DNA of 64,000 nt from Dyella lipolytica (GTDB taxonomy: Bacteria > Pseudomonadota > Gammaproteobacteria > Xanthomonadales > Rhodanobacteraceae). The position numbers and the translations under genes are program-made. The stretch covers positions 492,295 to 556,294 of the forward strand of contig NZ_BSNQ01000009.1 of assembly GCF_030160075.1 (NCBI RefSeq). The letters are read 5' to 3'. The notes beneath the pieces are model-generated. The model did not search any database and had not been told where the DNA came from. It saw only the letters and a program-made list of their open reading frames with translations. This document shows, one piece after another, positions 57,201 to 64,000 of this stretch; position 1 is the stretch's first letter; every line of letters begins with the position of its first letter.

Positions 57201-57754
57201 AGGTCATCCAGACGTCCTTACCGGGGGCGCTCGTCATCGAGCCACAGGTGTTTGGCGACGCGCGCGGATTCTTTTACGAGAGCTATAACGAAGCGAAATA
57301 CATCGCCGCCGGTATCCGGATGCATTTCGTACAGAGCAACGTTTCGCGTTCCAGCAAAGGCGTGCTGCGCGGCTTGCATTACCAGTGGCCGAATCCGCAG
57401 GGCAAACTGGTGAGCGTGCTCGAAGGCGAGGTCTACGACGTGGCCGTGGACATCCGTCGCGGTTCGCCCACGTTCGGCCAGTGGGCCGGTGTCATGCTCA
57501 CCGCCGAGAACCACCGGCACTTCTGGGTACCGGAGGGCTTTGCGCACGGTTTCTGCGTGCTGTCCGACCACGCCACCTTTACCTACCAGTGCACTGCCGC
57601 CTACGACGCGAAAGCCGACGCTGGCGTTCGCTGGGACGACGCAAGCCTTGGCATCGACTGGCCCATCAGCAACCCCCAGCTTTCGGAGAAAGATCTAAAG
57701 GCCCCGCTGCTTTCAGACGTCCCGACCGAGCGACTGCCCACGTTTACGCCATGA
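57197..57754 (+). CDS. rmlC: dTDP-4-dehydrorhamnose 3,5-epimerase
   Basis: A 185-residue cupin. The catalytic region [17 protein letters not shown] holds the active-site His, and [20 protein letters not shown] the second conserved block. It epimerises C3 and C5 of the keto-sugar. Overlaps rmlA and rmlD by four bases each. Confidence 0.97.
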   Translation: MKVIQTSLPGALVIEPQVFGDARGFFYESYNEAKYIAAGIRMHFVQSNVSRSSKGVLRGLHYQWPNPQGKLVSVLEGEVYDVAVDIRRGSPTFGQWAGVMLTAENHRHFWVPEGFAHGFCVLSDHATFTYQCTAAYDAKADAGVRWDDASLGIDWPISNPQLSEKDLKAPLLSDVPTERLPTFTP

Positions 57755-58701
57755 ACATTTTGCTGCTGGGTGCGAATGGCCAGCTCGGCCGCGATTTCCT
57801 CGAACACGGCGGCCTAGCCGCCCTCGGCCACCTGATAGCGGCAACCCGTGACGGCAAGCGCATCGATGGTCATTCGGCCGAGGTCGCCGACCTCTCCCGT
57901 CCCGACACGCTGCCCGCTTTGCTCAACAAACTGCGCCCCGGGATCATCGTGAATGCAGCCGCCTATACAGCGGTAGACCGTGCCGAACAGGAAGAGGAGC
58001 TGGCCACGCGCGTCAACGGTGAGGCCGTGGGCGTGCTTGGCAAGTGGGCCGCCTCCAACCATGCCTTGGTTGTGCATTACTCCACCGATTACGTCTTCGA
58101 CGGCAGCGCGACAACGCCCTACCCCGTGGATGCCGCTACAGCTCCTTTGGGAGCCTACGGCCGCAGCAAGCTGGCTGGCGAGCGCGCGCTACAGGCCAGT
58201 GGTGCAGCGCATTTGCTGCTGCGTACGGCATGGGTCTACGCGCCGCATGGCCACAACTTTCTGCGCACCATGCTGCGATTGGGCGCCGAGCGCGAAGAAC
58301 TGCGAGTGGTGGCCGACCAGCACGGCGCTCCTACCAGCACCCGCCTGATCGTCGGCGCCACGCTGGCCGCACTCGATACCTGGCAAAAATCCGATACGAA
58401 GCAACGGCAAAACGTACTCGGAACCCATCACTTGGTCGCTAGCGGACATACCAGCTGGCACGGTTTCGCTACGGCGATTTTCGATGCCGCGAAAGCGCGT
58501 GGACTGATCGCCCGCGCACCGCGCGTCGTGCCGATTTCAACCGCCGAATTTCCGACACCCGCGCGACGCCCCGCCTGGTCGGTGCTCGATAACACCGGCT
58601 TCCAGCAACGCGTCGGACATGCTCTGCCCGACTGGCGGGACGGTCTGGACGAGGTCATCGAACACCTCTCCCGGACTGGCGATCCCCATCGCTCTCAATA
58701 A
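57751..58701 (+). CDS. rmlD: dTDP-4-dehydrorhamnose reductase
   Basis: A 316-residue SDR reductase that gives dTDP-L-rhamnose. The NADPH motif is ILLLGANGQLGRDFLEHGG; VHYSTDYVFDG and YGRSKLAGERALQ contain the catalytic Ser/Thr and Tyr-X-X-X-Lys. ATG 57751 overlaps the rmlC stop. It ends the rmlBACD operon; the next gene is 215 bases away. Confidence 0.96.
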   Translation: MNILLLGANGQLGRDFLEHGGLAALGHLIAATRDGKRIDGHSAEVADLSRPDTLPALLNKLRPGIIVNAAAYTAVDRAEQEEELATRVNGEAVGVLGKWAASNHALVVHYSTDYVFDGSATTPYPVDAATAPLGAYGRSKLAGERALQASGAAHLLLRTAWVYAPHGHNFLRTMLRLGAEREELRVVADQHGAPTSTRLIVGATLAALDTWQKSDTKQRQNVLGTHHLVASGHTSWHGFATAIFDAAKARGLIARAPRVVPISTAEFPTPARRPAWSVLDNTGFQQRVGHALPDWRDGLDEVIEHLSRTGDPHRSQ

Positions 58702-58916
58702 CGGGACGGCAGCACTACACGCCCGAAATAAAGCGGTAACCTTATCCGCTGTGCCGAGCATTGCCGAATACACGCCCGGAAGTCCCATTCAGCAACCCGG
58801 CACGGCTATCACCCTTTATCCGAGCGGATATACAGCTGCCATACGCCGGCGTGTTGCACATTTGAACGGGAAACACGATCTTTGGATTTCACTCTTTATC
58901 TCCTGGTGTGCACCCC

Positions 58917-61328
58917 ATGATGAAAGCCCTCCGCCCTTCCACCCAGAGCGGACCCGTTGAGGGGGTAGTGGACGAGTTGGTGAACCATACCCTGCGTGGA
59001 TGGGCATGCGCCTCGGGTAACGACTCGCCTCACGTCTATGTCGAAGTCCGGTCCGGGAGTCAGGTATGGGGGGCTGATGCGCTCGCCTTCAGATCGGACC
59101 TCGCCGCTGCCGGCAAGCGCGGAGGACATTGCGCTTTTGCGATAGCACTTGACCCCATGCCATCGCCTGGATCCAAGCTCACGGTCAGCGCCATCACCGC
59201 CGATGGAAAGCGCCATACACTCCGCGGTAGCCCGCTGATTGTCCCGGCACCGTTGGGCGGCGCCACACCTGCGCATGACCAGCCCGATGTTCTGCCTTTG
59301 CCGATAAGCGCAGACAACCTCTGTGGCTCGCTGGATCAATGTGGCCCACTACGCATCCGCGGGTGGGCGCATTGGCTTGACCACTCCCATCAACCTTTGA
59401 CGCTATCGCTGTGGGAATTCGAACGCGAACTGCTGCGCCTAGACGCCAACCAGTGGCGCAGCGACCTCGCGGAACTACGCGAAGGAGATGGTTGTTGTGG
59501 TTTTGAAGCCCCGCTGCCCGCAGAACTTGGCGATGGCGAACTTCACACGCTGGATCTGCGCCGTAGCGACACGGGCGCATCCGTGCTGTCCCGTCCCTTT
59601 CGGATGCGTGTCAGAAACTTACAGGCCTCATCGACAGCGCGTCAGGACGGCCCCGCTCCTCTGACGCGCATACCGGCAAAGCGCAAAGTCACCCTTTCGG
59701 TGATCGTCAACTTCTACAACATGCGACGCGAGGCAGAGCGCACGCTGACCTCGCTGAGCCATAGCTATCAGAAAGGAGCCGACGACTTCGATTACGAGGT
59801 CCTATGTATCGACAACGGTTCCAATCCTCCGCTCGATCCCGCATGGATCGAGCGTTTCGGCCCGCAGTTTCGCCTTGTGCGACCGAGCCGCCAGCTCGCC
59901 TCACCTTGCGCAGCGATCAACGAAGCCGCTCTTCAGGCACAAGGCGATTACCTGGCCATCATGATCGACGGTGCTCACCTGCTCACTCCAGGTGTATTTC
60001 ACGCGGCGCGACAAGCATGGGAGCATCACGCCGACGCCGTTGTCGCGGTACGCCATTGGTTCATTGGCGGAGACCAGCGCTGGCTCGCAGTAGCCGGCTA
60101 TACACGGCAAATGGAAGATCGACTATTCGAGCGCATCCAATGGCCGAACAACGGGTATGAGCTATTCCGGATAAGTGCACCCATCGGCGAAAGTCCCGAG
60201 CCCTGGCTTGAGGGATTAAGCGAGAGCAATTGTCTGATGCTGCCTACCTCGCTCTACGACCGCATTGGCGGCATGGACGAAGCGTTCGATCAGGCGGGCG
60301 GTGGTTTTGCGAACTTGGATCTCTGGCACCGTGCCAGCGAAAGTTCCCTCGGCCCTCTTGTATCGCTGGTAGGTGAAGCAAGCTTCCATCAATTTCATGG
60401 TGGTACCACCACCAATGTCGAAGACGCGGAAAAAGATGTACGCGTCCGTGCCTATGCTAATGCGTATCGCGCGCTGCGCGGTAAAGACTTCGTTGGCGTG
60501 CCTCCCTCACGTTTGCATTTTCGTGGCAGCCTGCAATCAGAGTTTGCCACCGGCATACGCCAACGCAGCCTTATCCCACTACGACTTGGTATCACCGAGC
60601 AGATCCGCCCCGGTCAACTACCGGTTCACTTCGACGAAGGTGCGCAGACCTATCTTCAATCGGTGTATGCCGAGTGCGGTCTACACCACGGTGTGATGTG
60701 GATGGGACAACCGGCCGGCGTCGCGCCCGCCGATCTAATCAACCTGCAGGATATCGTCTATCAGCTTCGCCCCGACGCCATCATCACCGTCGGAACAGAA
60801 TGCGGACTGGTGGGTTTTATCGACACTGCTCTTGATGCCATGGGAAGCGGAGACACTCGCATCTTGTGCATCAGTCCGGCATCCATTGCCTCCACGCCAT
60901 TGCCTCGCGTGACCGTGCTGCAAGGTAAAGCGGACGACCCGCATATATTGGCAACAGCGCGCCATTGGACGGGAAGCGCCGAAACCGTACTGGTGCTTTA
61001 CGACGCGAACTCATCCGCGGCGTTTTCCTTGACATCGCTCCAGGCCTACGGTGCGTTGGTGTCCTACCGATCCTATCTTGTCTGTCTCGGCACCTTGTTC
61101 GGACAGCCTTGGCTGGGATACTCAAACCGTCAGCCGCTTCAGACCATTCGCGAATTCATCCGCGACGATAAATCCTTTGTCGTCGACCGCAGCTGGAATA
61201 GGCAACTGATCAGCACCTGCCCGTCCGGTTATCTACGCAAAATTGGCGATCCAGTCACCGCCGCCCACTACGATCCTACGCTAGACGAGTTTGCCTCGGC
61301 ACCGCGTTTTCCGGAGAACGTTCAATGA
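58917..61328 (+). CDS. GT2 glycosyltransferase fused to a CmcI-like methyltransferase domain
   Basis: An 803-residue protein. Two N-terminal beta-rich modules cover residues ~10-100 and ~135-225; both contain a similar RGWA motif (LRGWACASGNDSPHVYVEV; IRGWAHWLDHSHQPLTLSL). A GT2 domain runs from about 260 to 510 (LSVIVNFYNMRREAERTL, CIDNGSNPP). Residues ~560-790 resemble CmcI/rhamnosyl O-methyltransferases (VTVLQGKADDPHILATARHW; YSNRQPLQTIREFIRDDKSF). Following rmlBACD, it may add and methylate rhamnose. No good ribosome site marks the start; ATG 58917, ATG 58920 or GTG 58908 are possible. It overlaps the next gene (ATGA). Confidence 0.8.
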   Translation: MMKALRPSTQSGPVEGVVDELVNHTLRGWACASGNDSPHVYVEVRSGSQVWGADALAFRSDLAAAGKRGGHCAFAIALDPMPSPGSKLTVSAITADGKRHTLRGSPLIVPAPLGGATPAHDQPDVLPLPISADNLCGSLDQCGPLRIRGWAHWLDHSHQPLTLSLWEFERELLRLDANQWRSDLAELREGDGCCGFEAPLPAELGDGELHTLDLRRSDTGASVLSRPFRMRVRNLQASSTARQDGPAPLTRIPAKRKVTLSVIVNFYNMRREAERTLTSLSHSYQKGADDFDYEVLCIDNGSNPPLDPAWIERFGPQFRLVRPSRQLASPCAAINEAALQAQGDYLAIMIDGAHLLTPGVFHAARQAWEHHADAVVAVRHWFIGGDQRWLAVAGYTRQMEDRLFERIQWPNNGYELFRISAPIGESPEPWLEGLSESNCLMLPTSLYDRIGGMDEAFDQAGGGFANLDLWHRASESSLGPLVSLVGEASFHQFHGGTTTNVEDAEKDVRVRAYANAYRALRGKDFVGVPPSRLHFRGSLQSEFATGIRQRSLIPLRLGITEQIRPGQLPVHFDEGAQTYLQSVYAECGLHHGVMWMGQPAGVAPADLINLQDIVYQLRPDAIITVGTECGLVGFIDTALDAMGSGDTRILCISPASIASTPLPRVTVLQGKADDPHILATARHWTGSAETVLVLYDANSSAAFSLTSLQAYGALVSYRSYLVCLGTLFGQPWLGYSNRQPLQTIREFIRDDKSFVVDRSWNRQLISTCPSGYLRKIGDPVTAAHYDPTLDEFASAPRFPENVQ

Positions 61329-62200
61329 ACCGCTTTTGGCATCGCTACATCAGACCTCTGATCGATATCGCTCAACCGAGTCGAATTCTGGAAATCGGTG
61401 CAGACTCAGGCTGGAACACGCGCAATATCCTTGAGTATTGCCAGGCCAAAGGTGCTCAAGCGGATATCGTCGACCCGGCACCACGACCCAGTCTGCACGA
61501 GGTGCTGAAGCAATACAGTGCTGATCATTACCGTTACTACCCGCTGAAAAGCATTGCCGTCATTCCGCAACTCCTCACCCCCGATATTGCGCTCATCGAC
61601 GGCGACCACAACTGGGCGACGGTTTACAGCGAACTCAACCTCTTGCATGCCAATGCCGAAGCGGCAGGCTTGCCGCCGCCCATTGTGATATCGCATGACG
61701 TGGCATGGCCCTATGCGCGACGCGATATGTACTACAACCCGGACGACCTGGAAGCTTCGCAAAAGCATCCCTATGCGTATCGTGGCATGTTGCCGGGGAT
61801 CAATGAGTTGGTGGAGCAAGGCATGAATGGCATCCTCGCCAATGCCCTTCATGAAGGCGGTCCACGCAACGGAGTACTGACCGCGATTGAAGACTACATT
61901 GCAAGCGCTGGCATCGACTTTCATTTTTACAAACTGCCGTTCTTCAACGGGCTGGGCGTTCTGATACCCGCTGCTCGCATGACGCCAGCGTTGCAGCAAT
62001 TGATCGATAGCTTCTTCACTGCGGAAAGCTTGCTCGACGCCTGCATCGCCATCGAAAACGACAGCATGCACCTGCGCGCCATCCTCGCGCAGACAGAAAC
62101 GTGCCTTAGTCGCCGTACCGAGGCACTGGAGCGGGCACGCAGCGTGATCGAAACGCTAAGTCGCCGAATTGCCGAATTGGAAAAGCAACCTGTGCATTAA
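61325..62200 (+). CDS. SAM-dependent methyltransferase with coiled-coil tail
   Basis: A 291-residue protein. The SAM loop is SRILEIGADSGWNTRNILEY, and DIALIDGDHNWATVYSELNL resembles Methyltransf_24 enzymes. The C-terminal ~45 residues form a short coiled coil (SRRTEALERARSVIETLSRR). It is translationally coupled to the GT2/CmcI-like gene upstream. Probable glycan methyltransferase; the acceptor is unknown. Confidence 0.8.
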   Translation: MNRFWHRYIRPLIDIAQPSRILEIGADSGWNTRNILEYCQAKGAQADIVDPAPRPSLHEVLKQYSADHYRYYPLKSIAVIPQLLTPDIALIDGDHNWATVYSELNLLHANAEAAGLPPPIVISHDVAWPYARRDMYYNPDDLEASQKHPYAYRGMLPGINELVEQGMNGILANALHEGGPRNGVLTAIEDYIASAGIDFHFYKLPFFNGLGVLIPAARMTPALQQLIDSFFTAESLLDACIAIENDSMHLRAILAQTETCLSRRTEALERARSVIETLSRRIAELEKQPVH

Positions 62201-62209
62201 GCACAGGTT
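62187..62209 (+). terminator. Hairpin at the methyltransferase stop codon
   Basis: AACCTGTGC, loop ATTAA, GCACAGGTT forms a perfect 9-bp stem that spans the stop codon. The T-tract after it is poor, so it is a weak terminator candidate between convergent genes. Confidence 0.5.
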
Positions 62210-62242
62210 TGCGATCTTTCGACAGATTGCTCTCAATTCCGT

Positions 62243-63301
62243 TTAGAGCCAGAGCGGCACTTGCTGGCTCGGATACGCGGAGGGCGCGAAAAACCAGGAC
62301 TCGATGGCATAACGGTCCTTGGCAATCGCTGCTGGGATGCCGGTGCGATGCAAAAAGAAGTGATCGAAGAGCATCACGTCGCCCGGGGCAAACACTGGGC
62401 TTACCGTAGCCATGCCTTCGCCAGCCAAGTCCACCATGCCCGGGCCAACGGACCAGTCAAAATTGGCGCCGTGTGTTCCTGTCGGCAATACCGTCGGCAA
62501 TCGTCGTGGCAACACCTCCAGACCCGACGCGTCTTCGCCGCAATGCGAAAGACTCAGCCACACATTGACGCTGCGGATGTCGCCCCCCATAAACGCACCA
62601 TCCTGATGCCAGTCGGCCACGCGTATCGTGCTCGGAACACAGCGTAGCGTCGATTTGCCCACCGAAAGTAACGGACGTTCACCAAAGTACTGAGCAATCG
62701 CGTCAATGACACCACGCTGATCGAAAACCTCGGAGAGTTCGAAAAGCATCCGCGGTGAATCAGCCGTCCATACGCCGCCCGCTCCTTCGACCCAAAGCCG
62801 CGCCGGCGCCAATTCGCAATCGTCAGGCAGAGGCAGTCGCCAATACCAGGGGGAATCAAACGTCGGTTGGTTTTTTTGATGCCATTGCCCGCAGGCGTCC
62901 AATGCACGCTGGACACCAGCGGCCATCTCCATCGCCTTCGGCTCGCTAAGCAATCCGCGGACAATCAGCGCGCCGTGGTATCGAATACCTGCTGCAAGCG
63001 TATGTGCATTCAACTGACCTGCGTGAATCTCGGGCAAGCCCGAAGATCCCGCAAATACATCATCCACCTCTACAGGCCATGCCGATGTGTTGCTGGCCTG
63101 TGGCGGATTCGCCACATACGCCTCATATTGCCATTGTGCGAGCAGTTGCTCATAACGCACATCTTGAAACCGCTTATTGCAGCGGCGCAGTGAAGCGATC
63201 GCCTCAGCGAAGCGCCCTTCGCTTGCCCATGCGCGTGCCTGCAAGACATCCTTTTCAATGGTCTCGTACTGCAACATCACACCCTCATCGCTCAATGACA
63301 T
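62243..63301 (-). CDS. Phytanoyl-CoA dioxygenase (PhyH) family oxygenase
   Basis: A 352-residue non-haem Fe(II)/2-oxoglutarate oxygenase. Iron ligands are His-X-Asp in ADWHQDGAFMGGDIRSV and the distal His in FFLHRTGIPAAIAKDRYAIE, whose Arg residues can bind 2-oxoglutarate. The N-terminal ~75 residues are helical and TPR-like (RFAEAIASLRRCNKRFQ). Enzymes of this family hydroxylate many small molecules, and some act on sugars or lipids. Its place next to glycosyltransferases suggests glycan tailoring, but this is inference. ATG 63301 was chosen. Confidence 0.82.
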   Translation of the reverse strand: MSLSDEGVMLQYETIEKDVLQARAWASEGRFAEAIASLRRCNKRFQDVRYEQLLAQWQYEAYVANPPQASNTSAWPVEVDDVFAGSSGLPEIHAGQLNAHTLAAGIRYHGALIVRGLLSEPKAMEMAAGVQRALDACGQWHQKNQPTFDSPWYWRLPLPDDCELAPARLWVEGAGGVWTADSPRMLFELSEVFDQRGVIDAIAQYFGERPLLSVGKSTLRCVPSTIRVADWHQDGAFMGGDIRSVNVWLSLSHCGEDASGLEVLPRRLPTVLPTGTHGANFDWSVGPGMVDLAGEGMATVSPVFAPGDVMLFDHFFLHRTGIPAAIAKDRYAIESWFFAPSAYPSQQVPLWL

Positions 63302-63362
63302 CACGTTGCGCCCCTATCAGCAGCGCCGAACCATACCGTGGCAATACTAAGCAACTTACTCA

Positions 63363-64000
63363 TTATGCACCCGAGATCATTGCCAACTGCCCCGTGAACT
63401 GTTCGTCATCCAATGGCACCCAAGGCTCCGAGGTACTGGCAAATCCTTCCCGTGGAGGAAAAGCCAGCGAAAATGGTTCGCCGGAAAGTGTCAGATTGGG
63501 ATTGTAATAAGGGTCTGTGCTCAGTTGCATGGACCAACGCCTCACCATGAAATCGACTTCCCCTTTGAAGCGCTCATGTTTTTCGGGCGTATCTTCGTGT
63601 CCACGTGAGGCAGATTCCCAGTGGTATAGCTCTGCGAACGGAGTCCATATATTGATATAGCCCTGTTGCCGAAGGCGCAGGCAAAAATCGATGTCGTTAA
63701 ACGCCACCTGGAGCGAGACATCCAGCCCACCCACTTTTTCGAAGACATCCCGACGCACCAGCATGCAAGCAGCAGTCACAGCGCTTATCGCCTGAGTCAA
63801 TCGCGCCCGAGACATTTGGCCGTGATAACCACGCGGCATGCCCGAGTAGGCATGTGCTGCCACACCATGCACTCCGGTGATCACGCCAGCGTGCTGAATG
63901 GTGTTGTTCGGGTAATAGAGCATCGCTCCCACTGCACCCACGTTCGGGCGTAGAGCGTGGCTGACCAATTCCTCCAGCCAGTCTGGCGTAATGACTTCGA
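63363..64000 (-). CDS. GT2 glycosyltransferase, C-terminal part (cut by window edge)
   Basis: The open frame continues past the right edge. The visible 212 residues are the C-terminal half of a GT2 domain: VITPDWLEELVSHALRPNVG, GAMLYYPNNTIQHAGV, CMLVRRDVFEKVGGLDVSLQ and FNDIDFCLRLRQQGYINIWT, with the catalytic-base Asp pair and ELYHWESASRG. No GT4 domain follows. It lies upstream of the PhyH gene on the same strand, with a 61-base gap. Confidence 0.9.
   Translation of the reverse strand, partial: EVITPDWLEELVSHALRPNVGAVGAMLYYPNNTIQHAGVITGVHGVAAHAYSGMPRGYHGQMSRARLTQAISAVTAACMLVRRDVFEKVGGLDVSLQVAFNDIDFCLRLRQQGYINIWTPFAELYHWESASRGHEDTPEKHERFKGEVDFMVRRWSMQLSTDPYYNPNLTLSGEPFSLAFPPREGFASTSEPWVPLDDEQFTGQLAMISGA

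Overview
The window reads as chromosomal DNA of a gammaproteobacterium of the order Xanthomonadales, most likely family Rhodanobacteraceae (Dyella/Luteibacter/Rhodanobacter-like). This is inferred from gene content, not from a marker gene: a TolA-like TonB protein, an AAA/NTT-type nucleotide transporter homologue, a MetJ protein with a histone-H1-like tail, and an LPS locus flanked by etfBA and metB, which is the position known for Xanthomonas LPS loci. Protein-coding genes fill most of the window. I see no rRNA, tRNA, CRISPR array or transposase.

Positions 1-22700 are a G+C-rich backbone. In order it holds an ECF sigma factor with its membrane partner and a DUF4097 protein; an outer-membrane-like protein; a GAF-GAF-GGDEF-EAL c-di-GMP protein; Hsp33; the transglycosylase MtgA; a GtrB-like glycosyltransferase; a CBS protein; a nucleotide-transporter-like carrier; a GMC oxidoreductase; a serine hydrolase; a TonB protein; the MetJ-H1 fusion; gcvT-gcvH; alkB; a PmtA-like methyltransferase; an amidase; and ETF-ubiquinone oxidoreductase. 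From 22764 a GT2-GT4 glycosyltransferase sits between the ETF-QO gene and etfBA.

Positions 26729-52605, between etfA and metB, form a variable surface-polysaccharide locus with visibly lower and patchier G+C. It contains a DegT-type aminotransferase, a membrane-anchored sulfotransferase, a secreted S53 peptidase, cysD-cysNC (PAPS synthesis), an FkbH-ACP-MBOAT-SGNH acyl-transfer cassette and two methyltransferases. It ends with a tightly overlapping seven-gene operon on the minus strand: wzm, wzt, a 1146-residue methyltransferase/coiled-coil/GT2/GT4 protein, hddA, gmhA, hddC and gmhB. This suggests an ABC-transporter-exported O-antigen or related glycan that carries D-glycero-D-manno-heptose and is probably sulfated and O-acylated.

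Beyond metB (52712-53890) come a second, unrelated sulfotransferase, the rmlBACD operon for dTDP-L-rhamnose, a GT2/CmcI-like fusion with a small methyltransferase, a PhyH-type dioxygenase and, running off the end, another GT2. The most unusual items are the MetJ-H1 fusion with a possible internal translation start, the combined sulfation and FkbH/MBOAT acylation modules, and the large protein beside wzt that resembles a chain-terminating length regulator in architecture.
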